Shown piece after piece: positions 55,781 through 64,000 of a stretch of DNA of 64,000 nt (positions within the stretch are counted from its first letter, which is position 1; every line of letters begins with the position of its first letter). The stretch spans positions 2,170,001 through 2,234,000 of the forward strand of contig NZ_JAASRS010000001.1 in the NCBI RefSeq assembly GCF_011761475.1, read 5' to 3'. Source of the stretch: Saccharococcus thermophilus (lineage in GTDB: Bacteria; Bacillota; Bacilli; Bacillales; Anoxybacillaceae). Made by a program: the position numbers and the translations under genes. Below the pieces are notes generated by a model that worked only from the letters and a program-made list of their open reading frames with translations, made no database searches and was not told the DNA's origin.

Positions 55781-57245
55781 TTTTAAGCTGTTCATCTAAA
55801 TACCGCCGTGTATATAACTTCGTCAAATAATCAGTGACCACCAGCTTTTCCAGCTCTTCTCTCAATATCGCGTTCGCAAATGCAAGCGTAGAATGTTGAA
55901 TAAGGGATTGCAGTAATTTAAACATGTCAAAGGTGAAATGGTACGGTTGATGATGCAACACAATAGAAAACCCTTTAATCTCCCCATTTTGCACCATAGG
56001 CGCAGCCATTAAAGAGCGATAGATGGGAGCGGCGGGATACCATTGAATATGCACATCCCCAACAAAAATAATGTCGCTTTCTGTTTTCATTTTCTTTTCA
56101 ACAAACTTCACATACTTTTTCGCTTGCCGGGATTGGAAAAATGGTGTGCTTCCAGGAAGCAATTTCCGCTTTTTTCCCTCAAACATGAAAAAACCGACTT
56201 CATCGGCACAAAAAGATTGTTTAATTTGGTTTACCATAAATTCAATCGCATCTTGAAGGCGCAAATTAGCGTTAAGCCGGTGCATCGTCTCATTAATCAG
56301 CTGCAAATCAGCCACAAGACGGCGCGACTGTTCATACAGCTTTGCATTTTCAAGAGCGCTTCCAGCTGTATTCGCTAACAGCGAAATAAAATTAATTTCC
56401 TTTTTTGGAAATTCCATAATGTAGGGGGCTGTAATTTGGATCACACCGTAAACACCTTGCCCCCCTTTAATTGGTGCATATAAAATGGAGCGACGCAGCG
56501 AAATGGAGTCCTCAAGCTGAATTCTCCCTGTTAAAAATGCCCGCAATGCCGCCGTATTTTCTGCACTTTCATCAAATACAAGCGTTTTGATCGGCAAATA
56601 GTCACAGTGCTGATTATCGTGTGATAAAAGCAAGTGGTATGTAAATGACGGATATACTTGTTTGAGCGTATTAACAATTTCTTCTAATACGTCATCAATT
56701 TGCATCGAAGAATGAATTTTTGCCGCAAACCGATGCAACTGTTCATAACGTTTTTCATCACTAAGCCCTTGGGAGATCAGGCGAAATTTTTGGAACAGTA
56801 CAGAAAAATCTTGCTTGATTTTCTTTAACAGTTGTTCACTTATAGGCAAGTGGCGAGGATACACAAATTGCAACATTCCGATTGTTTCTTCCGAAGGGTG
56901 AAGAAAAATGCGCGCGGTGGTATATTCTCCATCCCTACCAATTTGAATCGCTCGTTGTTCATTATCTGCGATCGCCGCTATATCAACCGACAAATCAGAG
57001 GGATCGAAAGGAGAGCGGCTTGTTTCCAGCCCTGTCATTGCTTCCGGATAAAATGTTTTGCTTAAAGGATCAAACATAAAAAAAGAGACTTGTTCCATCT
57101 TAAGTTCCCGTTTCAGCAGCAACAGCAACTCTTTCATCACACCGGAAAAATTATCATAATCCTCATACGATAAAAACCAATGAAAAAATTTTTGCTTAAA
57201 GGCCTCATATACTCTTTCTTCTTCTAGTTTCATAGCCCTTTTCAC
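55781..57245 (-). pseudogene. dgcP: dgcP (ytrP) 5' part: three GAF-like domains and start of GGDEF
   Basis: About 488 native codons. Three GAF-like segments are visible at about 30-160, 170-320 and 330-470, then VVTDYLTKLYTRRYLDEQL, the usual GGDEF lead-in. The IS follows at the next codons, and the open frame ends inside it at 55719. The truncated product could still sense a ligand but cannot make cyclic di-GMP. Confidence 0.9.
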
Positions 57246-57351
57246 CTAGACTGACGTTCTCATTCCAGCTAGAATGGAGTGATAACAAAACTTTTCTAAA
57301 AATTACATCTTTTATTATAGCATATTATCTCGAAATAAGGGAAATAAAATG

Positions 57352-57380
57352 TTGACTTTATCTTATAAAAATCATATAAT
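57352..57380 (+). promoter_or_regulatory. rpsD promoter
   Basis: TTGACT (57352-57357), a 17-base spacer and TATAAT (57375-57380): a near-consensus SigA promoter. Transcription should start at about 57387. Confidence 0.88.
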
Positions 57381-57386
57381 ACCCTT

Positions 57387-57567
57387 TGTGTAAAATATAG
57401 CAGCCTTAGTGCTCACCTTTATGGTTCCATTTTGTTCCTCGAATCTCGAGGTGTATCGTGTAACTCTTAGCTGCTAGAGCGAGGATACATGAAAACAAAA
57501 TGGCCATAATTGTTGACGCACGTCTGCTTTTATTTTACCCGAATAAAAGCAAAAGGAGGAGCAATAA
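57387..57567 (+). ncRNA. rpsD leader RNA (S4 autoregulation)
   Basis: 180 untranslated bases between a strong promoter and rpsD. Paired words include CCATTTTGTT with AACAAAATGG (about 57427 and 57494), TCGAATCTCGA, and a hairpin at about 57528-57552 just before the ribosome site. B. subtilis rpsD is repressed by S4 binding to its leader; the same is inferred here from position and structure. Confidence 0.7.
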
Positions 57568-58170
57568 ATGGCTCGTTATACAGGTCCAACGTGGAAAATT
57601 TCCCGCCGCCTTGGAATCTCGTTAAGCGGCACAGGTAAAGAGTTGCAAAAACGTCCTTATCCACCAGGTCAACATGGCCCAGGTCAACGCAGAAAACTTT
57701 CCGAATATGGCCTTCAATTGCAAGAAAAACAAAAACTTCGTCATATGTATGGCGTAAACGAACGCCAATTCCGTAAAACGTTTGAAGAAGCTGGCAAAAT
57801 GCCTGGTAAACACGGGGAAAACTTTATGATTTTGTTAGAGTCCCGCTTAGATAACCTCGTTTACCGTTTAGGCTTTGCGCGCACTCGTCGTCAAGCTCGC
57901 CAGCTTGTCACGCACGGCCACATTTTAGTCGATGGAAATCGTGTGGACATCCCGTCCTATCGCGTTAAACCTGGCCAAACGATTGCGGTTCGCGAAAAAT
58001 CACGCAACCTTCAAGTCATTAAAGAAGCGTTAGAAGTAAACAACTTTGTTCCTGATTATTTAACATTAGATGCGGACAAAATGGAAGGCACGTATACTCG
58101 TTTACCTGAGCGCTCCGAATTACCGGCGGAAATTAACGAAGCATTGATCGTTGAGTTCTACTCTCGTTAA
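57568..58170 (+). CDS. rpsD: 30S ribosomal protein S4
   Basis: 200 residues. Binds 16S rRNA early in assembly. The S4 RNA-binding module is seen as [46 protein letters not shown] lies before the ATG. It is monocistronic, with its own promoter, leader and terminator. Confidence 0.98.
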   Translation: MARYTGPTWKISRRLGISLSGTGKELQKRPYPPGQHGPGQRRKLSEYGLQLQEKQKLRHMYGVNERQFRKTFEEAGKMPGKHGENFMILLESRLDNLVYRLGFARTRRQARQLVTHGHILVDGNRVDIPSYRVKPGQTIAVREKSRNLQVIKEALEVNNFVPDYLTLDADKMEGTYTRLPERSELPAEINEALIVEFYSR

Positions 58171-58176
58171 TGAACG

Positions 58177-58211
58177 ATATCCCTTCAGAGAAATCTCTGA
58201 AGGGATATTTT
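58177..58211 (+). terminator. terminator after rpsD
   Basis: Arms of 15 bases (58177-58191 with 58194-58208) and a TTTTT tail. Confidence 0.88.
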
Positions 58212-58218
58212 TATGAAA

Positions 58219-58239
58219 AAAATCCTGGCAATGCCAGGA

Positions 58240-58241
<2 letters not shown>
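58219..58241 (-). terminator. terminator after tyrS
   Basis: A perfect 9-bp stem (58221-58229 with 58233-58241) followed by seven T on the minus strand. It overlaps the tyrS stop. Confidence 0.85.
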
Positions 58242-59517
<1,276 letters not shown>

Positions 59518-59523
59518 TTATAA

Positions 59524-59783
59524 AATAAAAAACTCGCCCCAAAGCGAAGGGACGAGTGACAATCGCGGTACCACCCTACTTAGAAAGCTTTACGCTTTCT
59601 CACCTCATTTGGATAACGGCGCACGCCGTCTTTTGCTACTTGGCTGCTGCCGTTCGCAAAAGCTGCTCGAGGAGGTAATTCGCGTTTATCTATGTGCTAG
59701 TTCGCACCGGCCACTAGCTCTCTGAAACAGGGAGATAAACACTACTTGTTCCTGTCATCGCTTTCTCCTATGCCATTTTGCTA
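59524..59783 (-). ncRNA. T-box leader of tyrS
   Basis: On the minus strand the leader contains the T-box core AGGGTGGTACCGCG (near 59567), followed by a terminator hairpin (59532-59540 with 59549-59557) and a T-run. Upstream is a long stem region; a UAC tyrosine specifier is possible in GAATTACCTCC (near 59675). Uncharged tRNA-Tyr should stabilise the antiterminator. Confidence 0.9.
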
Positions 59784-59789
59784 TACCCT

Positions 59790-59819
59790 TTTTTACCACA
59801 ACTTTGCCTTGTTTGTCAA
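59790..59819 (-). promoter_or_regulatory. tyrS promoter
   Basis: A perfect -35 TTGACA (59814-59819) with an 18-base spacer to a weaker TAAAAA (59790-59795) on the minus strand. Confidence 0.55.
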
Positions 59820-59929
59820 ATTAAGTTTTTCTCGGTATACAAAAGGGGGAAAAAATGACAAAATGCCGCAATATTTAACAAAAATATGATATACTGATTT
59901 ATATTGATCGGTTGTATAGGGGGATGCTC

Positions 59930-62683
59930 ATGGAGCATAAAAAGCAAACGCTTTCCCTGGAGAAGGCATGGCGCTATTTTTTTATTATATATGAAGTAGT
60001 TTGGAATCTTTTCCTTATTTTTCTCATTCTTATTCTTTGCCTCATTTGCTTTGCCGTCGGTCTTGGCACTGGGTATTTCGCTTCTTTAGTAAAAGACATG
60101 CCCATCCCTTCCTATGAGGAAATGAAAAAGGATATTTACGACTATGAAGAAACGACGCATATTTACTTCGCCAATAATGTTTATCTCGGCAATTTCCGCT
60201 CTGATCTAGAAAGAGAAGAAGTCAAATTACAAGATATTTCTCCGTACGTGATTAAAGCGATTACAGCGACGGAAGACGAATACTTTTATGAACATCACGG
60301 GGTTGTTCCAAAAGCGATCATTCGCGCGCTGTTTCAGGAAGCGACAAACTCGCCAGTAAAAACAGGCGGAAGCACGCTGACGCAGCAGCTTGTCAAAAAT
60401 CAAATATTGACAAATGAAGTGTCATTTGAACGAAAGGCAAAAGAAATATTGCTCGCCCTTCGCCTTGAAAAGTTTTTTAGCAAAGATGAAATTCTAGAAG
60501 CCTATTTAAACGTCGTTCCATTCGGACGAAACGCATCAGGGCGCAATATTGCCGGCATCCAGGCGGCTGCTCAAGGGGTATTTGGCGTAAACGCCAAAGA
60601 TTTAAATCTAGCCCAAGCGGCATTTTTAGCCGGCCTCCCGCAAAGCCCGTTTGTGTATACACCGTTTACAAGCGATGGCAAAGTGAAAAAAGACTTATCT
60701 CCGGCGTTGAACCGGATGAAGACGGTGTTGAAACGAATGAAGCAGGCGGGATATATTTCCGAAAAACAATATGAAGAAGCGTTGCAATACGATGTCACCA
60801 AACATTTTGCACCGCCAAAGCCGTCGCCATTTGAAAAATATCCGTGGCTGACGATGGAAATCGAAAAACGCGCTAAAGAAGTATTGGCCGAGGTATTGGC
60901 CCAAAAAGACGGTTATACAAAAGAGCAACTGTTGCAAAATGCATCCCTTCACGAACGGTATGTAGCAAAAGCGGAAAAACAGCTGCGCCAAAACGGATAC
61001 AATATTTACACAACGATCGACAAAACGATTTACGACCGCATGCAAAAAGTAGTGGCTGATTACCGCTATTACGGTGATGACATCATTCAATACGTAAAAG
61101 ATAAACAGACAGGCAAAACAATTGCCAAACGCGAGCCTGTCGAAGTCGGTGCGATGTTGATTGAAAATAAAACAGGGAAAATCATCAGCTTTGTCGGCGG
61201 CAGAGATTACAAGCGGCAGCAACTCAATCACGCGACGCAAGCATATCGGTCGAACGGTTCGACAATGAAGCCGCTGCTCGTATACGCGCCAGCGATGGAA
61301 ATGGGTGTCATTCAGCCTGGTTCTATTATTCCGGATACGCCGCTGCGTATAAAAACAGCAAAGGGGTATTATACGCCCGAAAACGCAGATCGGAAAACGC
61401 ACGGTCTCGTCACAGCCCGGCGTGCCTTGCAGTATTCCTATAATATTCCTGCGATCCAAACCTATATGAAAATCATGAACCAACATCCAGTAGAATATTT
61501 GCATAAAATGGGCATTACCAGCGTGGCAAATACAGAAGAAAACCACATCGCCTTGGCGATCGGTGGAACGGATAAAGGAGTGACAGTAGAAGAAAACGTC
61601 AACGCTTACGCCACATTTGCTAATTACGGAACGTTTATCGACGCCTATTTAATCGAAAAAATCGTATCAAAAGATGGAAAAGTTATTTACGAACATAAAA
61701 GCAATCCTGTTCCTGTCTTTTCCCCACAGACGTCCTATTTAATGATTGATATGATGAGAGATGTCATTCGCCACGGTACAGCATCCTCTCTGCCATTTTA
61801 TCTAAAATTCCAGGCAGATTGGGCCGGAAAAACAGGGACGAGCCAGAAGAACCAAGACTCATGGTTTGTGGCAACAAACCCGAACGTGACATTTGGCGTC
61901 TGGATGGGATACGATACGCCTGCACCGTTGCAATCTATGTACAAAGGGCTGTCTTATGGCAAACGAACTCAGCTATTATGGGCGCAATTAATCAATGCCG
62001 CTTATGATGTAAAGCCGCAGCTTGTCGCGCCAAACACGCGCTTCAATATGCCGGGTGGCATCGTCCGGCGCACCTATTGCACCGTTTCAGGGCTTGCTCC
62101 GTCCAATATATGCCAAAAAGCTGGATTAGTCAGCTATGACTTATACAACACTAAGTTTACGCCAAAGCAAGGGAAAGAACCGTATTTGATCGAAGGACGC
62201 TTCGTCGAAGTAAATGGCAAGCGGTACGCTGCGCTCGATACAACACCAAGCGAATTTGTTTCCAGTGGAGTTATATTAAATAGAGAAATATTAAAAAAAT
62301 GGGGAATTAATGGTTCAAGCGCTAGTGGATGGAATGGAGAGCTGTTTGTTAATGAGTTGAAAGAAAACGGAAAAATCCCGGCACCGCCATCCATCCATCT
62401 AACAAATGGAATCATTACTTGGCAGCCGCATTCAGAAAACGATGTCATTGGCTATCGCGTATATCGCGCCGGACAAGACGGTTCGCCGCCTCGAGTTGTT
62501 GCGATCGTCAAAGCTGGAAAGACGTTATCCTTTGCAAATCTGCAGCCTGGAGCAACCTATTACGTCACAGCCGTGGATATTGGCGGCAAAGAGTCAACGC
62601 CATCCAATACGGTTTCCATGCCATTGCCTAGTGCGGCGGACCAAGCCAAAGAAACAAAAACGCCGGAAGGACAAAAACATTAA
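59930..62683 (+). CDS. class A penicillin-binding protein with C-terminal FnIII domain
   Basis: 917 residues, anchored by one N-terminal membrane segment (about 25-50). The glycosyltransferase domain (about 75-260) has the catalytic Glu in TEDEYFYEHHG and GGSTLTQQLVKN. The transpeptidase domain has STMK, SYN and KTGTS. A fibronectin type III-like domain lies at about 815-900. It polymerises and cross-links peptidoglycan outside the membrane. The ATG at 59930 follows GGGGG by six bases; the frame from 59912 adds six codons without a site. An extended -10 (TGATATACT) lies at 59887. Confidence 0.93.
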   Translation: MEHKKQTLSLEKAWRYFFIIYEVVWNLFLIFLILILCLICFAVGLGTGYFASLVKDMPIPSYEEMKKDIYDYEETTHIYFANNVYLGNFRSDLEREEVKLQDISPYVIKAITATEDEYFYEHHGVVPKAIIRALFQEATNSPVKTGGSTLTQQLVKNQILTNEVSFERKAKEILLALRLEKFFSKDEILEAYLNVVPFGRNASGRNIAGIQAAAQGVFGVNAKDLNLAQAAFLAGLPQSPFVYTPFTSDGKVKKDLSPALNRMKTVLKRMKQAGYISEKQYEEALQYDVTKHFAPPKPSPFEKYPWLTMEIEKRAKEVLAEVLAQKDGYTKEQLLQNASLHERYVAKAEKQLRQNGYNIYTTIDKTIYDRMQKVVADYRYYGDDIIQYVKDKQTGKTIAKREPVEVGAMLIENKTGKIISFVGGRDYKRQQLNHATQAYRSNGSTMKPLLVYAPAMEMGVIQPGSIIPDTPLRIKTAKGYYTPENADRKTHGLVTARRALQYSYNIPAIQTYMKIMNQHPVEYLHKMGITSVANTEENHIALAIGGTDKGVTVEENVNAYATFANYGTFIDAYLIEKIVSKDGKVIYEHKSNPVPVFSPQTSYLMIDMMRDVIRHGTASSLPFYLKFQADWAGKTGTSQKNQDSWFVATNPNVTFGVWMGYDTPAPLQSMYKGLSYGKRTQLLWAQLINAAYDVKPQLVAPNTRFNMPGGIVRRTYCTVSGLAPSNICQKAGLVSYDLYNTKFTPKQGKEPYLIEGRFVEVNGKRYAALDTTPSEFVSSGVILNREILKKWGINGSSASGWNGELFVNELKENGKIPAPPSIHLTNGIITWQPHSENDVIGYRVYRAGQDGSPPRVVAIVKAGKTLSFANLQPGATYYVTAVDIGGKESTPSNTVSMPLPSAADQAKETKTPEGQKH

Positions 62684-62690
62684 AATAGCG

Positions 62691-62724
62691 AAAAAAAAGC
62701 TAATCGAAAACGATCAGCTTTTTT
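62691..62724. terminator. bidirectional terminator, PBP gene/acsA
   Basis: A long stem with a one-base mismatch and AAAA loop, with A- and T-runs on the arms, between convergent genes. Confidence 0.85.
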
Positions 62725-62725
62725 C

Positions 62726-64000
62726 TTAGTCTTCCATGGTCGATAAATCGCCTGTCGGCAAGTTAAGCTCCCACGCTTTTAGGACGCGGCGCATAATTTT
62801 CCCGCTTCGCGTTTTTGGCAGCTTGTCACGGAATTCGATTTCCCGCGGCGCCGCATGTGCCGCCAACCCTTTTTTGACAAACTGGCGAATATCTTCTTTC
62901 AATTCCTCTGATGGTTCATATCCTTCCCGAAGCGAAATAAATGCTTTAATAATTTCCCCGCGCACTGGGTCCGGCTTGCCGATGACGCCCGCTTCTGCTA
63001 CCGCTGGGTGTTCGACTAGCTTGCTTTCGACTTCAAACGGACCGACGCGTTCCCCCGACGTGTTAATGACGTCATCGACACGTCCTTGGAACCAGAAGTA
63101 GCCGTCTTCATCCATATAGGCGGAGTCACCGGAAACATACCAATCGCCGATGAAATACGATTCATATTTTTGCGGGTTGTTCCAAATCGTTTTCATCATC
63201 GACGGCCAGCCTTTTTTGATCGCCAAATTCCCCATCCGATATGGCGGCAGTTCATTTCCTTGATCATCAATAATGGCGGCTTTGACGCCAGGAATCGGTT
63301 TGCCCATCGAACCTGGCTTGATTTCCATGCATGGATAGTTGCAAATAAGATGCGCTCCAGTTTCTGTCATCCACCACGTATCATGAATGCGTCGCCCAAA
63401 TACTTTCATTCCCCAGCGAATTACCTCTGGGTTTAACGGCTCGCCAACACTAAGGATGTGGCGGAGAGAGCTTAAATCATATTTTTTCACAATTTCATCC
63501 CCGGCTCCCATCAACATGCGGAACGCCGTCGGTGCGCTGTACCATACCGTCACCCCGAAGTCTTGGATCGTCTGATACCAGGCATCCGGGCTGAAACGGC
63601 CGCCGACAACCACGTTCGATGCTCCGCATAACCATGGACCGAAAATACCGTAGGAAGTGCCTGTCACCCAGCCTGGGTCAGCCGTGCACCAATAAATATC
63701 GTCTTCTTTTAAATCCAGCACCCATTTTGCCGTTTGATAGTGCTGAATCATCGCATTATGAACGTGCAAAACCCCTTTTGGCTTTCCGGTAGATCCGGAA
63801 GTATAATGCAAAATCAATCCATCTTGACGGTCGACCCATTCGATATCAAAGTGCTTGCTCGCCTCATTCATCCGTTTCTTTAAGTCGATATATGGTCCTT
63901 CTTCCACAATATTGTCTCCGACAAGGAACACATATTTTAATTCCGGGAGATCGTTAACTGGAACGCGCGGCAGCAGTTCTGGCGTTGTGACGATCGCCTT
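62726..64000 (-). CDS. acsA: acetyl-CoA synthetase, C-terminal part
   Basis: The frame is open to the window edge, so the N-terminal quarter or so (roughly 150 residues) is missing. The visible part has the ATP loop HYTSGSTGKPKG, the Thr-rich adenylate motif DTWWMTETG, the hinge GRVDDVINTSGERVGP and the Lys in PKTRSGKIMRR that is the usual acetylation site. Makes acetyl-CoA from acetate, ATP and CoA in the cytosol. Position beside tyrS matches bacilli. Confidence 0.95.
   Translation of the reverse strand, partial: KAIVTTPELLPRVPVNDLPELKYVFLVGDNIVEEGPYIDLKKRMNEASKHFDIEWVDRQDGLILHYTSGSTGKPKGVLHVHNAMIQHYQTAKWVLDLKEDDIYWCTADPGWVTGTSYGIFGPWLCGASNVVVGGRFSPDAWYQTIQDFGVTVWYSAPTAFRMLMGAGDEIVKKYDLSSLRHILSVGEPLNPEVIRWGMKVFGRRIHDTWWMTETGAHLICNYPCMEIKPGSMGKPIPGVKAAIIDDQGNELPPYRMGNLAIKKGWPSMMKTIWNNPQKYESYFIGDWYVSGDSAYMDEDGYFWFQGRVDDVINTSGERVGPFEVESKLVEHPAVAEAGVIGKPDPVRGEIIKAFISLREGYEPSEELKEDIRQFVKKGLAAHAAPREIEFRDKLPKTRSGKIMRRVLKAWELNLPTGDLSTMED

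Noticed and set aside
60695-61546. 283-residue minus-strand frame inside the penicillin-binding protein gene
   Set aside because: It is opposite a clearly coding, domain-complete gene and has Cys/Phe-rich composition typical of antisense frames.

Overview
The window is a chromosomal segment of a thermophilic, spore-forming member of the Bacillaceae, most likely Parageobacillus or Geobacillus. Three things suggest this: a long conserved gene order shared with Bacillus subtilis, protein sequences of Geobacillus type (for example a 588-residue pyruvate kinase with an extra C-terminal domain), and several sporulation genes (ytrH, ytrI, ytvI, ytfJ, sspA). No rRNA or tRNA genes and no CRISPR array were seen.

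Layout. 1-1.1 kb: an IS4-type element cut by the window edge has truncated a MaoC-like gene. 1.2-16 kb (minus strand): central carbon and lipid metabolism, mdh-icd-citZ, ytwI, (ytvI on plus), fxsA, pyk-pfkA, accA-accD, a FadR-type regulator and dnaE. 16-24.7 kb: ytrH-ytrI, nrnA, ytpI, ytoI, a UPF0173 hydrolase, a Xaa-Pro peptidase, ald, an atypical SDR protein and a universal stress protein. 24.8-30.3 kb: argG-argH, a small conserved gene, an acyl-CoA synthetase and moaB. 39-53 kb: ackA-ytxK, tpx, ytfJ/ytfI, yteJ, sppA, nadK, ytcI, sspA, thiI-iscS, ezrA, hisJ and msrC. 53.4-64 kb: a diguanylate cyclase gene split by an insertion sequence, rpsD, tyrS with a T-box leader, a class A penicillin-binding protein and the 3' part of acsA.

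The main accessory feature is an integrative element of about 8.67 kb (30420-39130) inserted in the 3' end of ackA. A 46-bp identical direct repeat flanks it. The host's original ackA 3' end and terminator now lie 8.7 kb away, next to moaB, while the element supplies a replacement ackA C-terminus. The element carries a tyrosine recombinase beside ackA, four small genes, an HNH-type gene, a two-winged-helix (replication-initiator-like) gene, an array of 21-22-bp iteron-like repeats followed by five repeats of about 10 bp in AT-rich DNA, a serine recombinase and a lipoprotein. It looks like an integrated plasmid-like replicon, a view that is inferred from sequence layout alone.

Three different insertion sequences have each interrupted a gene: the IS4-type element (MaoC-like gene), an IS256-type element with an 8-bp target duplication (the HNH gene inside the integrative element) and an IS1634-type element with 17-bp inverted repeats and a 6-bp duplication (dgcP/ytrP). 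For the last two, removing the element and one copy of the duplication restores a single open frame (272 and 629 codons), which fixes the element boundaries to the base.
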